From Marinimicrococcus sp033875255 (lineage in GTDB: Bacteria > Pseudomonadota > Alphaproteobacteria > Geminicoccales > Geminicoccaceae), in contig JAWZSN010000017.1 in NCBI GenBank assembly GCA_033875255.1, positions 1-64,000 of the forward strand: a stretch of 64,000 nt of DNA. Direction: 5' to 3'. Shown here piece by piece: positions 35,994 through 43,896 of the stretch (position 1 is its first letter; the number at the start of each line of letters is the position of its first letter). Both the position numbers and the translations under genes were made by a program. The notes beneath the pieces are model-generated. The model did no database searches and was not told the DNA's origin. It saw only the letters and a program-made list of their open reading frames with translations.

Positions 35994-36118
35994 TTTGCGA
36001 TTCCTCAACCTTTGCCGTGGCACACCCTCGGATGGTGGAAAGGGTGCGGCGTCTGGATTCGGCGGCGGCCGAGTCCCACCCCAGCAGGATGGCGGGGAGA
36101 CGTGAAGATCCGGTGAAC
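35994..36118 (-). repeat. Palindromic repeat A, copy 3
   Basis: On the minus strand this copy starts GTTCACCGGATCTTCACG. It has CATCCTGCTGGGGTGGGACT and TCCACCATCCGAGGG, and ends TTGAGGAATCGCAAAA. Both this copy and copy 2 are followed by the same GTCGGGATTTTGCGA-type flank pattern, so the pair may have duplicated together. Confidence 0.6.
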
Positions 36119-36288
36119 GGGCGCAGGCTCGTTCCCTGACGAGTGCGGCGGCAGCCGCCACAGGCCGGACGGGCGGCCGGCGCAGGCCACGCGGGGGCGT
36201 ACCCCCGGCGTCGGGCTGATCACTGGGCCCGCCGCCCCGGATCTGCTCACGAGCCCGGATCCGGGACGCGCCACGACTGCTGCCGGCC

Positions 36289-37002
36289 ATGCGCGGAGCA
36301 TTCGCCCGGCAGGTCGGCCATGTCGTGCGGCAGCGCGAGGCCCGGCTGGTGGCGGCCTCGGCGCTGGAGGTGGTGGTGGCGGCGCTTCATGCGCCGGGCT
36401 CGGGGCGGGAGGCGCTTTTGTCAGTGGTTCCGGTGGACGGGACCGTGCGGGTGTGCGGGCTCACCGGCGCGGTGGTGGCGGTGCGGGTGCAGGATCTGGC
36501 CGGGCGGGTGGATCTGGACGAGGCGCGGCCGGGGCTGGTACGGGCACTGGCCCGGGCGGTGCTGCCCGGCGGGGCGGGAGAGGCCGCGGCGGGGGCGATC
36601 CTGCGCCATCGCGCGGCGGCGCGGGCGGCCGGCAGGCTGCCGTTCCGGACGACGAAGGATCTTGCCCGGGTGGCGGGGCTGGCGGCGGGGGCGGCGGCCG
36701 CCCTGGCGCCGCATGTCACGGTGTGGTCGCTGGAGGACGGGATCGCACCCGGGGCGATCGATCCGGCGCTGCGGCCGCTCCTGGCCGGGGAAGCCGGCAG
36801 GCCGGGTGCGGTGCGCGGGCTCACCTGGCGGCGCTACGCGGTGGAACTCGACGTCACCACCGGCAGGGGAGCCACGGCAGGGTTTGCCGCGAGCGTGGTG
36901 CTCGAGCCCGGCGGGGCGGCGCCGTGGCGGCTGCTGGAGGCGGACTGGCGGGCGGTTGAGGGTGCGAGGGCATGGGGGCGCACGGTGGCCGGGGCGTGCT
37001 GA
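36289..37002 (+). CDS. GspK-like type II secretion minor pseudopilin, orphan and N-terminally truncated
   Basis: The 237-residue frame contains the paired helix-hairpin-helix layout of GspK: LAGRVDLDEARPGLVRALARAVL, then AAGAILRHRAA, then GRLPFRTTKDLARVAGLAAGAAAALAPHVTVW and the beta-rich VRGLTWRRYAVELDVTT. GspK sits at the tip of the type II secretion pseudopilus. The prepilin signal and membrane helix are missing: only QVGHVVRQREARLVAASALEVVVAAL precedes the soluble part, and the frame is closed by a stop 73 bases upstream. No other gsp gene is nearby. It is probably a stranded, non-functional piece. Confidence 0.5.
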   Translation: MRGAFARQVGHVVRQREARLVAASALEVVVAALHAPGSGREALLSVVPVDGTVRVCGLTGAVVAVRVQDLAGRVDLDEARPGLVRALARAVLPGGAGEAAAGAILRHRAAARAAGRLPFRTTKDLARVAGLAAGAAAALAPHVTVWSLEDGIAPGAIDPALRPLLAGEAGRPGAVRGLTWRRYAVELDVTTGRGATAGFAASVVLEPGGAAPWRLLEADWRAVEGARAWGRTVAGAC

Positions 37003-37246
37003 ACGTATGGATCATGGCCGCCACCCCGTCCGGTTATACCCGGGGACATCCCACACCTGTAACCTCTGTGGCCCCGGATACGGCCGTTCAAGCGAGCATG
37101 TGTCGGGGCCCGGAAACTTGCAGCGCCGCTGTCTTGTCGAAAGCCGCGACAGGCTGGGGGACTGGTCGAACCAGCCGGGTGTTCCCGAACTCTCCCTTGG
37201 TGCGGCTCGAGGCGGTGCGCCTGCCAAAGATGCCGCCGGCCGTGCG
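37003..37246. other. Unassigned sequence before the IS481 remnant
   Basis: Frames here run on from neighbours without recognisable motifs. Upstream parts of the IS481 transposase may have decayed beyond recognition. I see no gene or strong signal. Confidence 0.4.
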
Positions 37247-37426
37247 GGATGGTACGAGAGCATCGCCGAGATGCAGGTCGACCGCGACGTCCGGCTCGTC
37301 GCCTGCAGCATCGGGCGACCCTACCAGGGCCGCGGCGTGAACGGCAGGACACCGGCCCGGGTCTTCCTCGAAGGCTTGCCGCCATCAACCATGGAGGCGC
37401 CGCCAGACGACGAGATCGCAGCCTGA
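37247..37426 (+). pseudogene. IS481-type integrase-core transposase, C-terminal remnant
   Basis: The last 59 codons read GWYESIAEMQVDRDVRLV, then GRPYQGRGVNGRTPARVFLEGLP, ending EIAA before the stop. The spacing of the ERPHQG-like block and the NGRTP block is the hallmark of the C-terminal end of IS481 and related rve transposases. The catalytic DDE core is not recognisable upstream. It is a dead fragment and a further sign of insertion activity in this block. Confidence 0.7.
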
Positions 37427-37648
37427 ACCGGAAAGCGAGAAGCGGCCCGTGTCAAGGAAACACCGTTACTGTACACCATGGGTCACTCTCTTTGGGTTCA
37501 ACAAGTCGTTGGAAAGTGAGTCCTTAGCGCGATTACGCCGCGTCCCTGCAACTCCCCGGCGGTCTCTTCGAGTTTCATCCTCATCACTGATCATCTACGG
37601 ATATTATTCCCGATGTCGACATAAGAGAACCTTTGATTCGATCGACAA

Positions 37649-38014
37649 TTATCGAAAACGCCACATCGGGAACATCTTTATGGCAAGTGTAAAGAGCATT
37701 ATGCCAAATCGTATTTTATGCCGTTCGTTGTCTTCAGTTTTATTTGTGGATATGATTTTGATGTCATCTCTCCACGCTTGTATTAATATCCTATTTGGAC
37801 GATGACTGCTTTTATTCACCAAAACAGCAAATCTGTTTTTAGATGAAAAATCCTGTATTGTCTGAAGGAACGCAGGTAGCGCGCCTTCTTCCATGATGAC
37901 ACTGAGGGTTCGGACAGGAAGCTCAGAAGACGATTGAGCCCCCTCAGCTTCACCCACCACTCCCCCAAACAAGCACGCAAAGGCGCATGCAAGCATACGA
38001 AATATATTCTTCAA
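37649..38014 (-). CDS. Small secreted or lipid-anchored protein of unknown function
   Basis: This 121-residue frame begins with a signal peptide (MKNIFRMLACAFACLFGGVVGEAEGAQ). The segment MEEGALPAFLQTIQDFSSKNRFAVLVN followed by ILIQAWRDDIKIISTN resembles a family of small periplasmic proteins with a WRxDIKII motif, but I cannot name it. After that motif the C-terminus turns basic and hydrophobic (IMLFTLAIKMFPMWRFR), which could mark a frameshift. Base composition is much more AT-rich than the surroundings, so it is probably acquired. It lies near the Rhs tip and lipoprotein and could be another immunity-type gene. Confidence 0.5.
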   Translation of the reverse strand: MKNIFRMLACAFACLFGGVVGEAEGAQSSSELPVRTLSVIMEEGALPAFLQTIQDFSSKNRFAVLVNKSSHRPNRILIQAWRDDIKIISTNKTEDNERHKIRFGIMLFTLAIKMFPMWRFR

Positions 38015-38073
38015 GGCAGACCTCTCAGTAGGCTGGACGGTCGTGGCGGCGTTCGAGGAACAAAAGCATTTAC

Positions 38074-38141
38074 GAATTACGGGGACACATCACTCAATTC
38101 CTCCCGCGAATTACGGGGACACATCACTCAATTCCTCCCGC
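38074..38141 (+). repeat. Two perfect 34-bp direct repeats flanking the RAYT gene (left)
   Basis: Units at 38074-38107 and 38108-38141 are identical. Each begins GAATTACGGGGACACATCAC and ends CAATTCCTCCCGC. The core GGGGACACAT is found inverted on the other side of the transposase gene. Such sequences commonly flank REP-associated tyrosine transposases and are their likely substrates. Confidence 0.75.
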
Positions 38142-38261
38142 CGTACCCTGCTCCTGTTCTCGCGGCAGCGTAGCGCGCCTTCCGTCTTGTGCCAGCCCAG
38201 GCCGGACAGAAGCGAGACCCGCACAAGCGGGTTGCCCCCGCTGCACCGGCCTGTGCCGTGC

Positions 38262-38929
38262 TCACGCCGCCTCGCCCGGCCCTCGCGGCCCGGGCTTGCG
38301 GCGGCGCAGGCGGCGGCCGAGTTTTTCCTCCAGCGCCAGAAGGAACGCCTCGTCGCCGAGCGGGCGGCCGGTGCGCTGGGCGCGGCGCAAGGCAAGGGCG
38401 GCGTCGTCGGGCGGGTCGGCGGCGAGGAAGGCCTGCCAGTCGGAAACCAGGTCGAGCAGCGGCCTGGTCCGCACGAGGCCGTCGCTGCGGCGGCGCAGAT
38501 GGGCGCGGGCGCTGGAGAAGGGCCAGTCCCCGGGGTGGGCGGCGAGGCCGGCGCGGACCGGGTTGCGCTCGATGTAGCGGGCGGCGGCCAGCAGATGCGG
38601 CTGGTCGAGCACCGCGGAGACGAACCGGCCCTGCCACAGATAGCCGGTCCAGCCCTCGCGGCGGTTGACGTGCGCGGTGTAGCGGCGGTGCGCCTCGCCC
38701 AAGGCCAAGCGAGCGCGCCGGTGCTCGGCGGGACGAGGATCAGATGAACGTGGTTGGGCATCAGGCACCACGCCCAGATCTCGAGGCCGGCGGCGCGCGC
38801 GTGCTCGCGCAGGAGCCTCTTGTAGAGGGCGTAGTCGTCCGCGCCGAAGAACACCTTCTGGCGGCGGTTGCCGCGCTGGGTAACGTGGTGCAGCAGGCCG
38901 GGGGCGACGACGCGGGCGAGACGGGCCAT
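38262..38929 (-). pseudogene. REP-associated tyrosine transposase (RAYT, Y1/HUH), one frameshift
   Basis: The N-terminal part starts MARLARVVAPGLLHHVTQRGNRRQKVFF and includes WAWCLMPNHVHLILVP, holding the HUH metal motif HVH. After about position 38710 the match moves one frame: LALGEAHRRYTAHVNRREGW, then LWQGRFVSAVLDQPHLLAAARYIERNPVRAGL, with the C-terminal tail to the stop at 38262. RAYTs cut and join single-stranded REP hairpins. The frameshift, unless a sequencing error, inactivates this copy. Matching repeats on both flanks support the assignment. Confidence 0.85.
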
Positions 38930-38949
38930 GCGGCGAGGGTAGCGCGCGA

Positions 38950-39062
38950 CCGGGGTGCGGCGCAATTAGGTTATGTGTCCCCGCAATTCCGTCATGCAGC
39001 GAGGCTGGCGCGCGACGGCGGTGCGGCGCAATTAGGTTATGTGTCCCCGCAATTCCGTTACC
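38950..39062 (-). repeat. Two direct repeats flanking the RAYT gene (right), inverted to the left pair
   Basis: Two copies of GGCGCAATTAGGTTATGTGT, each running on to CCCCGCAATTCCGT, lie 66 bases apart. The first is preceded by GCGCGCGACCGGGGTGC and the second by GCGCGCGACGGCGGTGC. The core ATGTGTCCCC is the reverse complement of the left repeats' GGGGACACAT. The gene is thus bracketed by inverted clusters, the standard arrangement for a RAYT locus. Confidence 0.75.
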
Positions 39063-39126
39063 GGCTCAGCTCACTGGCGGAGAGCAGATCCCTCTCGCGC
39101 TCGCGTCAGAAACGCAGAATCTTGGG

Positions 39127-39513
39127 TCATCCGTATATAGCCAAGCATTCCGCTGGATCCATCTCGCGCACTATGGAGATCGCGTCTTTCGTTACAAGAA
39201 GAGTGTACAGTTGACGCTTCTGGATTTTGCTTAACATTTTATCGGGAGTAATTTTATGAATCAACTCTCCATTGGATATTATCCTTATCTCTTCAATAGG
39301 CGTGTTGGGAATATGTCCACCGCCTATTCTGTGCAGTGAGCAAAACTCTGCCGTCACAGTCTTTTCGAATCCGTCAGAAGAGCGATAGTACAGGTCTGCG
39401 CTTGGTTTTATTAGAATTTGCACTGACTCATAGGACTCTTCATACTGAAAAAACCGATCGCATCCCCCCGTGAATAACAATAGACCGGTTGCAAGTAACG
39501 CGCCCCTTACCAT
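39127..39513 (-). CDS. Lipoprotein, candidate immunity protein for the Rhs tip
   Basis: This 128-residue protein has a lipoprotein signal (MVRGALLATGLLLFTGGC, lipobox FTGGC). The rest is beta-rich and charged (ESVQILIKPSADLYYRSSDG, PIEEIRIISNGELIHKITPD). I do not recognise the family. Its start overlaps the 3-prime end of the Rhs reading frame by seven bases, exactly where immunity genes of polymorphic toxins usually lie. A membrane-anchored periplasmic partner would suit a toxin acting in the periplasm or on the envelope. The AT-rich composition matches the Rhs tip and differs from the host genes. Confidence 0.65.
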   Translation of the reverse strand: MVRGALLATGLLLFTGGCDRFFQYEESYESVQILIKPSADLYYRSSDGFEKTVTAEFCSLHRIGGGHIPNTPIEEIRIISNGELIHKITPDKMLSKIQKRQLYTLLVTKDAISIVREMDPAECLAIYG

Positions 39514-41105
39514 GGGTGGTAACTCCCTTCCCCTTTGCTCCAGTCCTGCGCGGCCGCTTCGAATGCATTGTTCAGCGATGCGATGGATCCAGAAGCAAAA
39601 TAGGCTCCCATGAAGAACAAGCCGAGTTCCATATACTGAAAAACATGCGCCTGCTCATGTCTTCCTACGTTGGCTCGATGATCACCATAAGCGTAGTTAA
39701 GATCGGGTCGAGATTTCACTCCATAAGATATCGTATTCCCCAATGCGATAGCGGCGTCCGGGTCAAGCATGAGCGGGTTGTTATGGAACTGAACGGAAAA
39801 ATTTCCAATTGATACGCTAGGGGCGGCATCGAGTTTCCCCGCGGCGTGGCCGATGCTGCCAACGACGTGACCGGTCAAACCAAGAGCGAGCCCAACCGCG
39901 GTGTAGGGCGATGTCCATGCCATACCCAATCCGATCGAGACGTAGCCGAACCCGCGGGTCAAGCCGCTGGAAGGCTTGGCCACGCCTCCGGAGACGTCAA
40001 GAAGAGCTGCGCGGCCATCCGAGAGGACTCCTTCCTGCCCCGGAGGGCCCCGATGGGCGCGGGAATACCCAAGAAGCTGGTCGGAGGTCTTTTCGTAGTG
40101 TGATGCCATGCCGAGGTAATTCCCGCGGATATCATAGGTTGCGCCGCAGAACCCTGGGCAGTCGAATGAGCTACCGCTGGTGCTGCCATCGGCCCCGTAT
40201 CCACCGGAGAATGTGAAATCGTCCGAGGTTCCCGATCGAAGGGATTCGGCTGCGTGCCCGCTGGGATCGCTTTTGTTGACCGGATCGTTGTCGGCATAGG
40301 CATACCGGTTGGTCCCCACGCCCTCCTCGGTCGGATCCCACCAGTCCGGCTGGATGAAGCGGTCCGGCAACGGGTCCATGTAGCGGGCGTTGAGGTCGAG
40401 CAGGCCGGTGTCGGGATCGTCGCGCTCGCCGATATTGGCTTCGGGTAGTCTCTGGGCTCTCCGGCTGCGCCGGCCCCCCGGCCTCGCTCACGGTGAGCGC
40501 CCCCGAGCGGTCGCCGTAGGGGAGATAATGCGAGCGCTGGACGCGCGCGCCGGCCTCATCGGTGATCAGCCTCACCGAGGCCAGGTGGTCGCGGTGCAGC
40601 CACTCCTTCGTCCCGCCGGCCCCGAGCCGGCCCACCATGCGCACGTCGACATGGACGTGCTTGATGGCGGTACCCGAGGGCAGGATCAGGGGCTCGGCGC
40701 CGAGCCAGAGGGTGGTCTCGCTGCCCTTGGTCTTCAGGATGCGGGCGCCGTCGGGGGCACAGGCCCAGGCCACGGTGACGCCGCCCTTGGTGACGCTGCC
40801 TCACCTCGAGGGATCTGGCCGGTTCTCGTGGTCGTGGACGATGCTCCGCCCGGGCCCGACGGTCATGGTGCCGTTGGCGTCGCCGGGAGGAGCATGGGGT
40901 GGGGGTGTGCGGCCGGGGTGCGGTGGCGGCCGGCCAGGTGCAGGCGCCGGGCGGGCCGCTCAGCATGTTGCCGGCCACGTCGCCCGGAGCCCTGGGCAGG
41001 TGAAGCTCCGGCTTCGGGTGCCGTCGGTGTTGACGGCGCTCAGCAGCCGGTCGGCCTCGTCCCAGGTGTAGCTCCAGTCGAAGCCGGTGTAGCCCGGCGT
41101 GCAGT
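39507..41105 (-). pseudogene. Rhs/YD-repeat protein, decayed core with intact C-terminal tip (HExxH)
   Basis: The core is broken. YTGFDWSYTWDEADRLLSAVN lies near 41060, then GPGRSIVHDHENRP, then WLHRDHLASVRLITDE and HYLPYGD near 40560, each separated by stops or frameshifts. The last shift is near 40450. From 40379 an open frame of 290 codons continues FIQPDWWDPT and GTNRYAYADNDPVNKSDPSGHA, the conserved end of Rhs cores. A variable tip follows. Its last 100 residues contain HEQAH (residues 241-245), a zinc-protease-like HExxH, and NAFEAAAQDW, which could supply the third ligand. A C-terminal SKGEGSYHPW closes the tip. The tip may be a metallopeptidase-type toxin; enzymatic activity is inferred. 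Without the core it probably cannot be delivered. Confidence 0.75.
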
Positions 41106-41114
41106 CGACGGCCC

Positions 41115-41241
41115 GTTCATCGCATCTTCATCTTTTCCGGCGATGCTGCTGGGGTGGGACTCCGCCGCCGCGCGATCCGTGGGGCGGGGCCTGGTCCATC
41201 ATCGGCGAGCATGGCAGGCGAGGCGTTGATGAAGGGTGAAC
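41115..41241 (+). repeat. Palindromic repeat A, copy 4
   Basis: The copy starts GTTCATCGCATCTTCAT and ends TTGATGAAGGGTGAAC, imperfect inverted repeats of each other. The middle has GCTGCTGGGGTGGGACTCCG. It lies next to the last recognisable Rhs core sequence. Confidence 0.6.
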
Positions 41242-41381
41242 GGCCGTGGCGTTCGCCGTGGTGGTGACCGAAGGCCGGGAAGGTGGTTCCCGGCGACGTC
41301 GAGCCGACCAGAAGAAAGAACCGGGCCGCGCGCAGCGCCTTGCGTGGCTCCGCCGTCACGGGCCTGTGCCGGTCTCGGACC

Positions 41382-41508
41382 GTTCAGCGGATCTTCATCT
41401 TTTCCGGCGATGCTGCTGGGGTGGGACTCCGCCGCCGCGTGGTCTGGGGAGCGGGGCTTCGTCCACCATCCGCGAGCATGGCGGGCGAAGTGTCGAGGAA
41501 GGGTGAAC
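41382..41508 (+). repeat. Palindromic repeat A, copy 5
   Basis: The copy starts GTTCAGCGGATCTTCATC and ends TCGAGGAAGGGTGAAC. It has the full CCACCATCCGCGAGCATGGC block and is nearly identical to copies 4 and 6. Confidence 0.6.
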
Positions 41509-41646
41509 GGCCGTGGGGTTCGCCGTGGCGGTGACGGAGGGCGAAGGTGGTTCCCGGCGACCTCAAGCCGACCAGAACAAAGAACCGGGCCGCGCGCAGC
41601 GCCTTGCGTGGTTCCGCCGTCACGGGCCTGCGCCGGTCGTCGGCCC

Positions 41647-41771
41647 GTTCAGCGGATCTTCATCTTTTCCGGCGATGCTGCTGGGGTGGGACTCCGCCGC
41701 CGCGGGATCCCGGAGCGGGCCGGATCCACCATCCGCGAGCATGGTGCGCGAGGCGTTGAGGAAGGATGAAC
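41647..41771 (+). repeat. Palindromic repeat A, copy 6
   Basis: The copy starts GTTCAGCGGATCTTCATC and ends TTGAGGAAGGATGAAC. It includes ATCCACCATCCGCGAGCATG. It is the last copy before the lolD-lolC-proS operon. Confidence 0.6.
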
Positions 41772-41975
41772 GGCCGGTGCGCAGGTGCGCAGGTGCGCAG
41801 GTGCCGGCAGACGAGCAAGAGGTCACCGGGCGCGGTCAACTGACCGAAAGAGAAAACCGGGCCGCGCGCAGCGCCTTGCGTGGCGTGGGCGGCGTGGGCT
41901 CGCGCCGCGCCTGCGGCGGGACGGGTGCTGGCGGTAGCTGCCTGCCCCGTTCCGCGCCGCCCCTGCCCCCTTGTC

Positions 41976-42656
41976 CTAGGCCCGCTCGAGGCGGCCGTCG
42001 CTGAGGCGCCAGGTGGCGTCCATGCGGGCGGCGAGCTCGGGGTTGTGGGTGGCGATGAGCATGGCGGTGCCGCTCGCCCGCGCCACGCCCAAAAGCTCGG
42101 CGAAGACCGTGTCGGCGGTGTGCGGGTCGAGATTGCCGGTGGGCTCGTCGGCGAGGATGAGGCGGGGCTCGTTGGCGAGCGCCCGGGCGATGGCGACGCG
42201 CTGCTGCTCGCCGCCCGAGAGCCGTCCGGGGCGGTGCCCGACGCGCTCGGCGAGACCCATGCGCCCGAGCAGCCCGTCGGCGCGCCGGCGCGCCTCGCCC
42301 CGGCCCCGGCCGGCGACCAGTTGCGGCATCATCACGTTCTCCAGCGCCGTGAAGTCGGGCAGGAGATTGTGGAACTGGTAGACGAAGCCGATCTGCTCGC
42401 GGCGCAGGCGGGTCCGCTCGCGGTCGCCCAGCGGGCCGCAGGAGCGTCCCTCGATGGTGACCTCGCCGGCGCTGGGCCGCTCGAGCAGGCCGGCGATGTG
42501 AAGGAGGGTCGACTTGCCGGAGCCCGAGGGTCCGACGAGGGCGGCGATGGTGCCGGCCTCGAGATCGAGATCGACACCCTGGAGGATCTCCAGCTCGCTC
42601 ATGCCCTGGCGGAAGCGCCGCCGGACGCCGCTCAGGCGAAGGAGCGGGTCACTCAT
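41976..42656 (-). CDS. lolD: Lipoprotein-releasing system ATP-binding protein LolD
   Basis: This 226-residue ABC ATPase powers release of lipoproteins from the inner membrane. It has Walker A ALVGPSGSGKSTLLHIAG, the Q-loop in GFVYQFHNLLPDFTALENVMMP, signature LSGGEQQRVAIARAL, Walker B LILADEPTGNLD and the switch histidine in IATHNPE. QFHNLLPDFTALENV is specific to the LolD/MacB group. The start overlaps the end of lolC by eight bases. It is the last gene of proS-lolC-lolD; dnaE, which normally follows, is 7.8 kb away. Confidence 0.94.
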   Translation of the reverse strand: MSDPLLRLSGVRRRFRQGMSELEILQGVDLDLEAGTIAALVGPSGSGKSTLLHIAGLLERPSAGEVTIEGRSCGPLGDRERTRLRREQIGFVYQFHNLLPDFTALENVMMPQLVAGRGRGEARRRADGLLGRMGLAERVGHRPGRLSGGEQQRVAIARALANEPRLILADEPTGNLDPHTADTVFAELLGVARASGTAMLIATHNPELAARMDATWRLSDGRLERA

Positions 42657-43896
42657 AGCGCAGCGCCTCCACCGGATCGACGCGGGCCGCCCGCCACGCC
42701 GGATAGATCGTGGCGAGGAACGAGAGCACGAGGCCCATCCCGACCACCCGGCCGACATCGCCCATCTCGACCCGGGCGGGAAGCTGGGAGAGGAAGCGGA
42801 TCTCGGCCGACCACAGCTCGGCGCCCGTCAGGGCCTCGAGCCAAAGGCGGATCGTGTCGACATTGAGCGCGAAAGCGAGCCCGAGGCCCAGGCCCAGGAG
42901 CGTGCCCAGCACGCCGATGCTGGCGCCGCTCAAAAAGAAGATGCGCATGACCGCCCCCTGGGTGGCGCCCATGGTGCGCAGGATGGCGATGTCGCGGCTC
43001 TTGGAGCGCACCAGCATGGTGATGCCGGTGATGATGTTGAAGGCCGCCACCACGATGATGAGCGTGAGGATCAGGAACATCACGTTGCGCTCGACCTGGA
43101 GCGCTGCGAAGAAGTGCGAGTTGAGCTGCTGCCAGTCGACCAGCCGCTGGCCCTGGCCGAGCTCCGCTCGAAGCCGGGTGGTCCAGGCGCCGATCTGCTC
43201 GGGGCTTCGCACCATCACCTCGACGGCGCTGACCCGCTCGCCCAGCTGGAAATAGGCCTGGGCGTCGGCCAGCGGGATATAGACGAAGCTGTTGTCGTAT
43301 TCGTACATCCCGACTTCGTAGATGGCCGCCACCTCGAAGCCCTTGACCCTGGGCACGGTGCCGAAGGCGGTGGCGGCTCCCTGGGGCGAGACCAGGGTCA
43401 GCCGGCTGCCCAGGCGCAGCCCCATGCGGGCTGCCATGCGCGAGCCGATCATCACCGTGTCGGGCCGGGCGAGGCTCTCCAGGCTGCCGGCGACGACGGA
43501 ATCGCGGAACAGCTCACGGCGCTCCATATCCGCCGGTCGCACGCCGCGCACCACCGCACCGCCGCTGGCATTGTTGGCCGAGGCCAGCACCTGCCCCTCG
43601 ACATAGGGCATGGCGCCGGTGACGCCGTCGATCTTCAGGATCCGGCCCACCAGGTCATCGTAATCGTCGATACCGGCGGGGCCGGCCACTACCGTGGCGT
43701 GGCCGTTGACCCCCAGCACCCGGCCCAAAAGCTCGACGTGGAAGCCCTTCATCACCGCCAGCACGACGATGAGGGTGCCGACACCCAGGGCTATTCCCAC
43801 CAGCGCGAAGCCGGCGACGATGGAGATGAAGCCTTCCTCGCGCGTCGGGCGCAGATAGCGCCAGGCGACGAGCCGTTCGGCGGGCCGGAACAGCAT
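42649..43896 (-). CDS. lolC: Lipoprotein-releasing ABC transporter permease LolC/LolE
   Basis: This 415-residue permease has an N-terminal helix (FISIVAGFALVGIALGVGTLIVVLAVM) and a large periplasmic domain (residues about 50-270). Three C-terminal helices form an FtsX-like domain with VRSKSRDIAILRTMGATQGAVMRIF. One gene stands for both LolC and LolE of E. coli, as in other alphaproteobacteria, where a homodimeric form is presumed. Its ATG overlaps the proS stop by one base. Confidence 0.93.
   Translation of the reverse strand: MLFRPAERLVAWRYLRPTREEGFISIVAGFALVGIALGVGTLIVVLAVMKGFHVELLGRVLGVNGHATVVAGPAGIDDYDDLVGRILKIDGVTGAMPYVEGQVLASANNASGGAVVRGVRPADMERRELFRDSVVAGSLESLARPDTVMIGSRMAARMGLRLGSRLTLVSPQGAATAFGTVPRVKGFEVAAIYEVGMYEYDNSFVYIPLADAQAYFQLGERVSAVEVMVRSPEQIGAWTTRLRAELGQGQRLVDWQQLNSHFFAALQVERNVMFLILTLIIVVAAFNIITGITMLVRSKSRDIAILRTMGATQGAVMRIFFLSGASIGVLGTLLGLGLGLAFALNVDTIRLWLEALTGAELWSAEIRFLSQLPARVEMGDVGRVVGMGLVLSFLATIYPAWRAARVDPVEALRYE

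Larger units (their letters stand above)
41111..41886 (+). repeat. Tandem array of a 266-bp unit (nearly three copies), each with repeats A and B
   Basis: The marker ATCTTCATCTTTTCCGG starts at 41124, 41391 and 41656, giving a period of 265-267 bp. Each unit holds repeat A (41115-41241, 41382-41508, 41647-41771), a spacer with TTCGCCGTGG, and repeat B ending GCGCGCAGCGCCTTGCGTGG. In the third unit the spacer differs and holds (GTGCGCAG)x3 at 41777-41800. No convincing open frame exists in either strand. The array fills the space between the Rhs core remnant and the end of lolD. Confidence 0.8.

Noticed and set aside
36143..37426. Plus-strand frame of 427 codons treated as one gene
   Set aside because: It overlaps the GspK-like frame in a tryptophan- and arginine-rich shadow. 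Only the last 59 codons resemble a transposase, so just that part was kept.
41115..41771. Repeat A as a CRISPR array
   Set aside because: The conserved unit is about 127 bp with a period of 266 bp and the intervening sequence is also conserved, unlike CRISPR spacers; no cas genes are present.
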